A stretch of DNA of 64,000 nucleotides from NCBI RefSeq assembly GCF_001013475.1, contig NZ_JZEF01000001.1:805358-869357 (forward strand), given 5' to 3'. A model generated the notes under the pieces. That model made no database searches. It saw nothing but the letters and a program-made list of their open reading frames with translations, and had not been told where the DNA came from. Positions within the stretch are counted from its first letter, which is position 1; each line of letters begins with the position of its first letter. The position numbers were made by a program, and so were the translations under genes. Positions 8,450-17,800 of the stretch are shown piece by piece. Origin of the DNA: Xanthomonas arboricola pv. juglandis. Lineage in GTDB: Bacteria > Pseudomonadota > Gammaproteobacteria > Xanthomonadales > Xanthomonadaceae.

Positions 8450-10348
8450 CTACCGCTCGATATATGGGAATTGCCGAGCCGACATGGCCTCGCGCGCTTC
8501 GGGAAGAGACGGGTGGCCGCCGATGAAATCGTCGGGGTAGTACGCCAGGTGGCGCACGCCCGCAGCCAGAAGCAACTTGCTGTGTTCGAGCAGCACGCCC
8601 TCCGGCAAGGGCTTGCCGGTGCGCCAATCCACGGTCTGTAGTTCGAAAATGGCGTTCTCGAAACCATGCGGCTTCTGGCCGACACGCTGCGCCAGCTGCT
8701 GCAGCCACCGCTGCGGGTCGTCGGCTTGCTCCATGTACGGCATCGCCATCAGCGCGGTGTAGTCGTAGGCCGAAGCAAACGCGTCCAGGCGCTGCGCGAA
8801 CCAGGCTTCGCTATGCGGCTGCAGCACTGGCTGCGCAAACAGGTTGCGCACGGTCACCAGCTTGGGGCGCCAGCGTTCGGCGGCTGCTTTCAGCTCCTGG
8901 GTGAAGCCGATCAGCTGCTGCGTGCGCGTGGCAGGATCGCCATTGCCGTAGGCAGGCACCTCGTCGTCGCGCAGATAGGCATCGTCGTGAAACAACAGGC
9001 CTTCGAAGTAGGTGTTGGCGGCCAGGTCTTCGTAGATGTCGGCGACCAGCTGATGCGTGCGCGGATTGCCCGGGTCCAGGCGCGGCACATCCTTCGGGTC
9101 CTTGCCGCGAATCTGCAGCGCCGCCTGTTGCTGTGCATCGGGCAGATGGAAGCCCAGCACCGGCAACCAAGCAAACACGCGCACGCCGGCACGGGTGCGC
9201 AGCTGCCAGGCCACACGCCCGAACAGATCCGCACGCATCGGCAGATGCCGGTTAGGGAAGTACAGCGCATCGGCTGCGCCATCGCCATCCGGGTCGGCGA
9301 AGGCCTGCAGGAACACATGGCTGGGGCCGATGTCCTTGATGCGCTGGACCAGGATGTCGAGGTTGCGTGCCAGCTGCGCCGGGTCCGGGTCGTAGACGTA
9401 ATCCAGATCGATCTGGATCGCACGCAGGCCGTCGCGCGACAGATCGCGTCGCAGTTCGCCGGCCAGGTCGCGCACATCGGGATTGTTGAACAGCAACAGG
9501 CGGCCGAGGCTGGCCAGCGATTGCCCGTCCACGCGGTTGCGGCCCTGCTGGCCGATATCGGCTTCGTGCGAACGGCCTTCCAGGTCGAAGCTGAGCGTCA
9601 TGCCCAGTTGCGCGGCAATGGCGTTGCTGGCGCGGTTGTAGGCGGCATACGGCCACACCATGGCGCGCGGCGGTTTGCCCAGATGCGCCACGATGGCGTC
9701 GCGGCTATGGCGCAGATCGGTCTGGATGCGCTGGCGATAATCCGCTTCGCTCTCGTAACCATTGCCCACCTCCCAACGACGGGTGACCGCTGCCGGGGTC
9801 TGATTGCCAAATGGATTGCCGGGGATACCTTTGTGCAGATCGTCGCTGTGCGAGCCGACTTCGATCAGGCCGCTGTCCTGCATCTCGCGCAGTTGTGCCC
9901 AGGTGACGAAATCATCGTGGGTGAAATCGCGATGGCCATAGGGCACCACCTGGCCGGCCGGCAATTCGACCCAACTAGTCACCGGCGCAACCAGCGCGGG
10001 ATAGCCGTAGGCCTGCAATAACGGGAACACGCGCGTGTAGACGCTGCGCAAGCCGTCGTCGAAGGTCAGCAACACCGGCCTGGAGGGCAGGGCATGCTTG
10101 CCGGCACGTGCATCCAGCACCTGCTGCACGCTCACCGGGTGATAAGCGTGCGAGCGCAGCCAGTCCAGATGCGCGGCGAAGTTGTTGGTGGACACCGCAT
10201 AACGATCGGGATCGCCCTTGGCGGCGACATCGTCGCGAACATCGTGGTAGCTGAGCACCAGCAGGCCCGCCTGCGCCGACGACGCGAACGTCATCAGCAG
10301 CAAGGCGACCAGCAGCAGCGGCAGGCGGATCAAGGCGTACCTCCCCAT
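8450..10348 (-). CDS. pgaB: Poly-beta-1,6-GlcNAc N-deacetylase
   Basis: 632 residues from ATG 10348. A signal peptide ends at SSAQA (residue 27). An N-terminal NodB-type deacetylase domain shows VLSYHDV (31-37), TFDDG (95-99) and SHSDDLH (166-172). The C-terminal half is the PgaB/HmsF glycoside-hydrolase-like module (IQIDLDYVYDPDPAQ; LFHDDAYLRDDE). The enzyme partly deacetylates PNAG in the periplasm so that it can be exported. An alternative TTG start at 10333 overlaps the pgaA stop and has GGGGAGG 6 nt upstream, arguably a better signal. Unlike E. coli PgaB, no lipobox cysteine follows the signal peptide. Confidence 0.95.
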   Translation of the reverse strand: MGRYALIRLPLLLVALLLMTFASSAQAGLLVLSYHDVRDDVAAKGDPDRYAVSTNNFAAHLDWLRSHAYHPVSVQQVLDARAGKHALPSRPVLLTFDDGLRSVYTRVFPLLQAYGYPALVAPVTSWVELPAGQVVPYGHRDFTHDDFVTWAQLREMQDSGLIEVGSHSDDLHKGIPGNPFGNQTPAAVTRRWEVGNGYESEADYRQRIQTDLRHSRDAIVAHLGKPPRAMVWPYAAYNRASNAIAAQLGMTLSFDLEGRSHEADIGQQGRNRVDGQSLASLGRLLLFNNPDVRDLAGELRRDLSRDGLRAIQIDLDYVYDPDPAQLARNLDILVQRIKDIGPSHVFLQAFADPDGDGAADALYFPNRHLPMRADLFGRVAWQLRTRAGVRVFAWLPVLGFHLPDAQQQAALQIRGKDPKDVPRLDPGNPRTHQLVADIYEDLAANTYFEGLLFHDDAYLRDDEVPAYGNGDPATRTQQLIGFTQELKAAAERWRPKLVTVRNLFAQPVLQPHSEAWFAQRLDAFASAYDYTALMAMPYMEQADDPQRWLQQLAQRVGQKPHGFENAIFELQTVDWRTGKPLPEGVLLEHSKLLLAAGVRHLAYYPDDFIGGHPSLPEAREAMSARQFPYIER

Positions 10349-12429
10349 CGGAAATCCAGGTCGAATCCAAGTTGTTGTTCGCGCTGGCCGTCGTAGACCG
10401 GGCGCGACCAGCTCACGCCGTAGCTGAGCGCACTGCCGTCGCCCAGTGACCACAGGTGCCGGTAGGCCGCGCCGGGCACCCACTGACTGCCGAAGCCGGA
10501 CTGATAGGTCGGCCCGACCGTGACCTCCAGCCGCTGCCGGAACGCGTAGTCGTAGCGACGCCAGCCGATCTGATCGATGCGCACGCCGGCCGCCACCGCA
10601 GAGCTGCGGCGCGGATTGAAGTAATTGACGGCGCGCTCGTCTTCGGCGCGTCCGGCCGAAGCGGCGAGCAGGCCATCCAGCAGCACATGCGGGCTGGCCC
10701 ACAGGCGTTGGCTGCCCGAAAGATCGAGTTGATCGCGCCGATTGCCGTCGCTGTAACGCAATTGACGTGCCTGCAGTTCCCAACGGCTTTCGTCGTTGGG
10801 TGTCCAGCGCAGGGCGGCACCGATACTGTCGCCGGTGATGCCGAAGCGGCGTGCCTGCAATGAGGCTTCCGGATCGCGCGTGCGCCAGGCGACGCTGCCG
10901 TACCAGGCATCGGAAAACCGCCAGCCGGCATCCAGTGCCCAGGCGGTGCCATCGCGATCGAAGTCGTCGAGCGCCCGTCCGCCGTACGCACTGACATCCA
11001 GGCGGTCGTAGCGGTAGTGGGTGCCCAGCCAGAAGCTGCGGTAACGCACGCGCGTGTCCTGGAAATCGGCCCAGTCGTCGCGTGCACGCAATCCCACGCG
11101 CCAGCGCTCGCCGAGCAGTGGCGATTCGGCTTCCAGCAGCGTGCTGCCGAAGTCGTTGCCGAGCGGCGAGGTGCTGTTGGTCAGGGTGTCGCTGTCGCTG
11201 CGGCCGCGCGCATGGCTGAGATGTACCTGCCAGCCGCGTTGACGTTCCAGCGAGGCACCAAGCCGCTGCAGGCCGGCATCATCCGGATATTCCTTGTGCA
11301 GCGGCGCAAAGGTCGCCTCGGCCAGATCCAGGCGATCCAGATCGCGCTGCGCTTCGACCACGCCACTGCGCGCCTGTTTCTGATGCGGATCCAGCGTCAA
11401 TGCCAGTGCATTGCGTTGCAGCGCTGCGCTGGGGTGCCCGCGACGGAATTCGATCGAGGCCAGTGCCGCCTGCAGCTCTGCATTGTCGGGGCCGATGGCC
11501 ACACGTTCGCGCAACAGGGCGTCTGCGTCGCGATTGTGGTTAGCCGCCGAGCGTGCGGTGGCCAGGGCGATGTCTGCGCTGAAGCGATCCCAGTTTTCGT
11601 AGCCGCTGCTGGCGCCGTTGCGGCGCGGCCACGGCGCCTGCGTGGCCGCGAGTTTTTCGAACAGCGGCATCGCCAGGTCGAAGCGTTCCTGCTCGAGCAA
11701 GGCATAGCCCAGCAACAGCTGCGTATTGAAGTCGTCGGGATTGTGCTGCAGGGCCTGCCGGAGCACGGCTTCGGCCTCGGCCGGGCGACGCAGGCCCATC
11801 AGCGAATCGCCGACCGTCGGCAGCACATAGGCGGGAACCTCGATACCTTCCGCCTTCAACGCCTGATAGTTGGCCACGACATCGCGATGGCGCTGACGCT
11901 GGTTGAGTGCGACCAGGCTGTCCACGCGCAGCCGCGTGGCTTCCCATGTCAGCGTCGGCGGTGAGTCGCGTTCGATGCGGGCGACATTGACCAGGGCCTG
12001 ATCGGTCTCCGCATAGCGGTGCGCCGCATCGATGGGCTCGGCGCTGGCCCACCCGATCATGCGGGCGACGCGATCGTTCTCGATGCGCTCGCGCTCCTGC
12101 TGCGAGAACCAGTCCGGGTGCCGCCATACGGCCTCTGCCGCAAGCTGTGCGCTGCCGAGATCGCTCAGCGTGACCGCACGCATGGCATAGGCGCCGCGAT
12201 CACGTGGGTTCGCACGCAGTACGCGTTCGTAAATGGCCAAGGCATCTGCATAGCGTTGCTGACCGCGCAATTGCTCAGCCTGCTGCATGGGCGTGCGGGC
12301 GATGGAGGCGTCAGTCACCTTGCTCGGCCGCACTTCGCCGCCATGCGCCTGGGGCACACATGCAGCAATCAATGCGAGGCTGAGCAGAGGAGTGACCGCG
12401 CCCCTGCGGTCAGGACAGCCGCGACGCAC
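10330..12429 (-). CDS. pgaA: PNAG export outer-membrane porin with TPR domain
   Basis: The open frame extends to a GTG at 12519 (729 aa). The GTG at 12429 (699 aa) is preferred because it places a basic start (RRGCPDRRG) directly before the hydrophobic signal core LLSLALIAACVP; the longer form would put 42 residues ahead of it. The N-terminal half is tetratricopeptide-like helices (ALAIYERVLRANPRD; EAVLRQALQHNPDDFNTQ), and the C-terminal 250 residues are alternating beta strands ending FDLDFRWGGTP, as in PgaA/HmsH. It exports deacetylated PNAG across the outer membrane. First gene of pgaABCD; a perfect Clp palindrome lies upstream at 12567-12582. Confidence 0.93.
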   Translation of the reverse strand: MRRGCPDRRGAVTPLLSLALIAACVPQAHGGEVRPSKVTDASIARTPMQQAEQLRGQQRYADALAIYERVLRANPRDRGAYAMRAVTLSDLGSAQLAAEAVWRHPDWFSQQERERIENDRVARMIGWASAEPIDAAHRYAETDQALVNVARIERDSPPTLTWEATRLRVDSLVALNQRQRHRDVVANYQALKAEGIEVPAYVLPTVGDSLMGLRRPAEAEAVLRQALQHNPDDFNTQLLLGYALLEQERFDLAMPLFEKLAATQAPWPRRNGASSGYENWDRFSADIALATARSAANHNRDADALLRERVAIGPDNAELQAALASIEFRRGHPSAALQRNALALTLDPHQKQARSGVVEAQRDLDRLDLAEATFAPLHKEYPDDAGLQRLGASLERQRGWQVHLSHARGRSDSDTLTNSTSPLGNDFGSTLLEAESPLLGERWRVGLRARDDWADFQDTRVRYRSFWLGTHYRYDRLDVSAYGGRALDDFDRDGTAWALDAGWRFSDAWYGSVAWRTRDPEASLQARRFGITGDSIGAALRWTPNDESRWELQARQLRYSDGNRRDQLDLSGSQRLWASPHVLLDGLLAASAGRAEDERAVNYFNPRRSSAVAAGVRIDQIGWRRYDYAFRQRLEVTVGPTYQSGFGSQWVPGAAYRHLWSLGDGSALSYGVSWSRPVYDGQREQQLGFDLDFRWGGTP

Positions 12430-12566
12430 GTGATTGCGGCAATTGGGGGAGGAGGCGGTGCATTGGCGATCCAGGCGTATGACGACAGGCGATACTGCGT
12501 ATGCCCACGTAAAGCTCACGTCATCACAAATTTAACGCGACCTTCATCGGATCAGCCCGCTGTAAA

Positions 12567-12582
12567 TGTGATTGATGTCACA
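12567..12582. promoter_or_regulatory. Perfect Clp (Crp-like) operator upstream of pgaABCD
   Basis: TGTGA-TTGATG-TCACA is a perfect match to the Crp/Clp consensus TGTGA-N6-TCACA. It lies about 140 bp upstream of the preferred pgaA start. A TTAAAT hexamer on the minus strand (about 12531-12536) could be the -10 box, which would put transcription start near 12524 and again favour the shorter pgaA start. In Xanthomonas, Clp binds this motif and is released by cyclic-di-GMP. Binding here is inferred from sequence only. Confidence 0.8.
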
Positions 12583-12844
12583 TAAATTATTCCTGGGAAT
12601 CTGATGAAGCCAGCGGATCGGCTTTCAATTGGGCTGCTGGCCGCTGAGGTCTGGGCAGGCGGACACCACCCAACACGTACGAGCGACGGCAGATGCGTGG
12701 CAAGTGGAAGTGGCAGTCAGATATGCATTCAAAGTCATTGCTCCAATGACCTATGTTAGCGACACGTTGACGGACGTTCGCGGGAAGAGACGGAGACGGA
12801 ATACTGCAGCGAGTCCGGGGACCAGATTTTTTGCCCACTTTTTA

Positions 12845-12860
12845 AGTGATATTCATCACA
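12845..12860. promoter_or_regulatory. Near-perfect Clp operator upstream of the tpsB-tpsA operon
   Basis: AGTGA-TATTCA-TCACA differs from the palindrome TGTGA-N6-TCACA at one base. It lies 190 bp before the transporter ATG. A class II position (centre at -41.5) would place the transcription start near 12894, with a weak TTCTTACAG-like -10 box at 12882-12890. Rest of the 12430-13049 interval: divergent promoter region, no gene seen. Confidence 0.7.
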
Positions 12861-13049
12861 TAATTGAAATGGGTCGGGTTTTTCTTACAGGGTGGCCCCT
12901 ACATGGCGCGTTGACCGGTTCTTCACGTTCCATCACAGTTGCGCCGCATTCGTTGTGCCCAAGGATTGCGTCGCCGTCTTGGTGGCCAGGCACAGCGGTG
13001 TGAGCGACGGCGCGCCAAGGCGCGGCCCGCCGCACAGGGGGCAGGACAG

Positions 13050-14750
13050 ATGTGGATGCGTTCGGCGCCAACGGCGCTGGCGGCTTGCCTATGGGCTGTC
13101 GCCGGGCTGGCGGCTGCACAACAGACGGCACCGACAACGCTGGATCGGCAGGAGCAATTGCGCCAGGCCGAGGAGATTCAGCGGCGTCAGGAACAGGAGC
13201 GACAGGCACCCTTCGCCGGCCCGCGCGAGGATGCCGAGCGCGTGGACGCCCGCAGCACCGTGCTGCCCAAGGAGGAACTGTGTTTCCCGATCGCCCGCGT
13301 GCGCCTGTCCGGTGCAGGGAACGATGGTGCACGCTTTGCGTGGTTGTGGATGTCGCTGCGTCGTTATGAGGGCCGCTGCATCGGTCGCGCGGCTATCGAC
13401 ATCATCCGCCGTCGCGCCCTGGATCAGCTGGTCGCGCGTGGCCTGGTCACCACCCGCATCGGCGTGCCCGAACAGGATCTTTCGCGCGGCGAACTGCGTT
13501 TCGAACTGATGCCCGGCCGCGTGCGCGCGGTGCGCGTAGTCTCCGACACCGGCGGCGAACACTGGAAGAGCGCGCTGCCGCTACGGCACGGCGACCTGCT
13601 GGACCTGCGTGCGATCGAGCAGGCAGTAGAGCAGTTCAAGCGACTGCCATCGCAGGACGCCAAGATCGACATCGCGCCGGGCGAGGCACCGGGCGAATCG
13701 GATCTGGTTATCACCTTGCAGCATGGTCGGCGTTGGCGTGGCGTGGCCAATGCCGACGACTCTGGCGTGGAGGCTACCGGGCGCGTGCAGAGCGGGCTGG
13801 ATTTTTCGCTGGACAACCCGTTGGGCCTCAACGATCTGCTCAGCGTCGGCTACAGCCATGACCTGGCCACGCGCGACGAAGAGCGCGGCACGCGCGGCAA
13901 CAGCCTTAGTTACAACCTGCCGTGGGGCTGGTGGACGTTTGCGTTGTCGGCCTCGTCGTACCGCTATCACCAGCGCGTGGACGGATTCTTGCAGACCTTC
14001 CAGTCCAGCGGCGAATCCAGCAACGCGCAGCTGGATATCCAGCGCGTCTTGCATCGCAACGGCACCAGCAAGACCTCGGCCGGTGTCACGGTTGGCCGGC
14101 GGCGTGCGCGCAGTTATCTGGATGGCGTGGAGATCGGCATCCAGCGTCGTGATACCAGCAGCGCGGAGTTCTACTTCACTCATCGCCGCTATCTGGGGGC
14201 GATGCAGTTGGACGTGCGCATCGCCCATCGGCGTGGCACGCCGTGGTTCAACAGCCAGTGGACCGGTTACGACCCGCAGATCGGGTTCCCGACATTCCGT
14301 TATGGCGTGACCACGCTGGACGTGAGCACCGCCACGCCGTTCAAGCTGGGCCCGGTGCCGATGGCCTGGGAAAGCAGCCTGCGTGCGCAAACCGCAGGCG
14401 AGCTGTTGCTTGGCTCGGAATTCGTCACCATCGGGGGCCGCTACAGCGTGCGCGGCTTCGATGGCGAAGCGACCTTGGGCGCGGAAAAAGGCGCGTATTG
14501 GCGCAACACCTTGAGTTTTCCGATCCAGCAGATCGGGCTGACACCGTACCTGGGCCTGGATGCCGGTCGCATCGATGGCACCAGTGCCAGCGGCCTGCGC
14601 GGCCGCAGCCTGGTGGGCGGCGCAGTGGGTCTGCGCGGCGGCTGGTTCGGTGCCAGCATCGATGCGTTTGCAGGCTGGGCGATCCATCGCCCGGACGGAT
14701 TTGGAAGTGCGCAGCCGGCGTATGGCGCGCGTGTGATCTACCAGTTCTGA
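13050..14750 (+). CDS. fhaC: Two-partner secretion transporter, FhaC/ShlB (TpsB) family
   Basis: 566 residues from ATG 13050 (GCAGGA just upstream); the frame is open further 5' but a signal peptide (MWMRSAPTALAACLWAVAGL, ending LAAA) begins here. A polar helix rich in Gln/Glu (residues about 30-60, RQEQLRQAEEIQRRQEQER) precedes two POTRA-like regions (about 70-220). A 16-stranded barrel with the family signature VRGF at about 466-469 follows, ending ...YGARVIYQF with a terminal Phe. It exports the TpsA exoprotein encoded 69 bp downstream. Cys residues in ELCFPIARV and YEGRCIGR match the POTRA disulfide seen in many TpsB proteins. Confidence 0.95.
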   Translation: MWMRSAPTALAACLWAVAGLAAAQQTAPTTLDRQEQLRQAEEIQRRQEQERQAPFAGPREDAERVDARSTVLPKEELCFPIARVRLSGAGNDGARFAWLWMSLRRYEGRCIGRAAIDIIRRRALDQLVARGLVTTRIGVPEQDLSRGELRFELMPGRVRAVRVVSDTGGEHWKSALPLRHGDLLDLRAIEQAVEQFKRLPSQDAKIDIAPGEAPGESDLVITLQHGRRWRGVANADDSGVEATGRVQSGLDFSLDNPLGLNDLLSVGYSHDLATRDEERGTRGNSLSYNLPWGWWTFALSASSYRYHQRVDGFLQTFQSSGESSNAQLDIQRVLHRNGTSKTSAGVTVGRRRARSYLDGVEIGIQRRDTSSAEFYFTHRRYLGAMQLDVRIAHRRGTPWFNSQWTGYDPQIGFPTFRYGVTTLDVSTATPFKLGPVPMAWESSLRAQTAGELLLGSEFVTIGGRYSVRGFDGEATLGAEKGAYWRNTLSFPIQQIGLTPYLGLDAGRIDGTSASGLRGRSLVGGAVGLRGGWFGASIDAFAGWAIHRPDGFGSAQPAYGARVIYQF

Positions 14751-14819
14751 CATGGATCGCGCCGCCAGCCGGCAGCGCGCTGTTGATTGATGACGCCCAG
14801 CAGTGGCGAGAGAGAAACG

Positions 14820-17800
14820 ATGGACACCGAAGCGACGGGCATGCGTGCTTACCTGGCCGAACAAAGCAAGCGTGCGCTTGCGTTGCTGCTGTGCTGCACG
14901 GTCACCTGGACATCGTTTCCGGCCTGGGCACAGGTGGCGCCAACGCCGAATCCCGGCGGGCAGACGCCCGGTCAACAGGTCGCCGCCAATGGCGTGCCGG
15001 TGGTGGACATCGTCGCGCCCAATGCGCGCGGCATCTCGCATAACCGCTACAGCAATTTCAACGTCGGCCCGAACGGGTTGATCCTCAACAACAGCGCGCA
15101 GATCTCCAAGACCGAGCTGGGCGGCTATGTCGCCGGCAACGACAATCTGCAACGCAGCGGTGCCGCCTCGCTGATCCTCAACGAGGTCACTTCGGCCAGC
15201 AGCCGCTTGCAGGGGTACACCGAAATCGCCGGTGCCAAGGCGCAGTTGGTGATCGCAAACCCGAACGGTATTTCCTGCGATGGCTGCGGATTTCTCAACA
15301 CCTCGCGCGTGACCTTGACCACCGGCACGCCAAACCTGGGCAGCGATGGCGCGTTGAACGGCTTCAGCATCACCGGCGGTGCGCTGGGTATCGGCAGTAA
15401 CGGTCTGGATGCGTTCAATGTGGATCGCCTGGACCTGCTGTCGCGTCAGCTCAGCGTGGAGGGCTCGATCTGGACCAGGGAACTGGTCGCTGCCGCGGGT
15501 GCAGGGCGGGTCAATTATGACGGCATGCTGCTGGAGGTGGTGCCGGGCACCGATGGCGCGGCACCGTCGATCGGCATCGACGTGGCGCAGCTGGGCGGCA
15601 TGTATGCCGACCGTATTCGCCTGATTGCGACCGAAGCCGGTGTCGGCGTGGTGAGTCGCGGCACCCTGGCGGCGCAGAGTGGCGATCTGCAGATCGACAG
15701 CGCGGGCCAGGTGAGCCTGGGCGGGACCGCGGTGGCGCGCGATGGAATGGGTGTGCGTGCAGCCGGTGACCTCGACCAGCGCGGCGTGCTCGGCTCGCAG
15801 CAAGGCGATGTGCGTCTGCGCGGCGTGCGCATGACCCTGGCAGGCGATCTGGTCGCCGCCGGTACCCTGGATGCACAAGCCAGCGGCACGTTGAGCCACA
15901 GCGGCCGCAGCAGCGCCGGCGCCATCCGTCTGTTCGGTTCGGAATTGAATGCCGATGGCAGCCTGCATACGACTGGTGCGCTGGATCTGGGCGCCGATGG
16001 CGTGTTGCGGGGCAACGGTGTGGCCTATGCGGCAACCGCTGCAACCCTGCGTGCGGGGCAGATTGGCCTGACCGGCACGCTGCAGAGCGGCGACGCCATT
16101 GGCCTGGATGCAAACGTGATCGATGCACTGGGCACCCTGGACGCGGCCACCGCCTTGCGCGTGAACAGCAGCGGCGACGCGCGCCTGGGTGGATTGGCGC
16201 AGGCCGGGCAGGGTGCCGATGTGCAAGCCGGCGGTCGGCTGGAACTGCAGGGTCAGCTGATTGCAGCGGATGCAGTGGCGCTCGATGCGGCGAGTATCGA
16301 CATCGCACAGCGCGGCGCAATGTCTGCCGGTGGCGATCTTGAACTGCGCAGCGTAGGTGCGTTGAACAATGCCGGTAGCGGCTACGCCGGCCGCGATCTG
16401 CGTCTCCAGGCAGCGTCCGTCACCACGTCAGGCAGTCTGGCGGCCGCACGCGATGCGCAGGCGGCGGTTGCAGGTAGTCTGGTCAATAGCGGCACGTTCG
16501 TTGCAGGCAATGCGCTGACCGTCGATGCGGCGCAGCTGGACAGTCGTGGCGATATCGGCAGCCAGCGTGGGGAGACGCTGCTGCGCAGCCGCGGCGCTCT
16601 GGCGCTGAGCGGCAACACCGTGGCAGGTACTGCCCTGGGCCTGGACGCCGCAGCGGATGCGCAGGTCTCGGGCATCGTCAACGCCGGTAGCGTGAATCTT
16701 CGCAGCGGCGGCGACACCGCACTCTCCGGCACCCTGCAGACCACCGCCGGTGGGTTGGTGATCGCCGCAGGCGGTGAACTCGTCAACGATGCCGTGGTGG
16801 GTTCGACAGGCACGATCGATTTGCAGGCGAACGGCGCGCTGCGTCAGCGTGGTCAGCTCCGCGGCGATAGCGCGGTGCAATTGCGTGGCGCAGCGGTCGA
16901 GCACAACGGTGTCATCGATGCAGGTGGCGACCTGCGCATCACCAGTGCTGCCGAGCTCGCGTTGGACGGCACCGTGCAGAGCGCTGGCTCAGCCACATTG
17001 CAGGCGGGTGCAACACTGCAGAACCGCGCGAAGGTGATCGCAGCTGGCGCGCTGGATGTGGAGGCAGCCTCGTTGCGCAACGCGCAAAGTGGCGCGTTTT
17101 CGTCGGATGCCGGTGCGCGCGTGCGCACGGCCGGCACATTGCACAATGCCGGCAGCCTGTATGCGGCGAGCGATCTGCAGCTGACCGCAGGCGCGTTCAC
17201 GCAAAGCGGCAGCGCCAGCTCGGGCAACACGCTTTCGGCAGCTGTGAGCGGGTCATTCGACAACGCTGGCACTGTGATTGCCAGGAACGCGCTAAAAATC
17301 GATGCCGGCAGCGTGCGCAGCAGCGGTCAACTCGGCAGCGAAGCGGCAAGTGTTGGTCTGGACAGCCAGGGCGATATCGCGCTGCAAGGCGTGGTTGCCG
17401 CTGCGAGCACGCTGCAGGCCAGCGCCGCTGGCGATCTGCAGCAGGCAGGGTCGCTAAGAGCGCAGTCGCTGGCATTGAGTGCCGGGCGTGATCTCACCGC
17501 TGCTGGCAACCTGCAATCAGCGTCCACGCTGGATCTGCAGGCACAACGTGCTCTGACATTTGCTGCCCAGGGCCAGGCTGGCGGTGATGCTTCGATGCGC
17601 GCCACCACACTGACAACCAGCCAGGATGCGGTGTTGCAGAGCACGGGAGCGATCGCGCTGGACAGCGCAGCCATCGACAGCCGCGGCAAGCTGGACGCGG
17701 GCAGCGATCTGCAGATCCGCAGCCAGGGCGATCTGGCACTGGCAGGTGTGGCACAAGGCGGCCGTGACGTGGGCTTGGACGCCACCGGTGCGCTCAGTAA

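Noticed and set aside
13581..16226. 881-codon ORF on the minus strand across tpsB/fhaB
   Set aside because: Antisense shadow of high-GC coding DNA; it crosses two real genes and has an Ala/Arg/His/Gln-rich composition without any domain.
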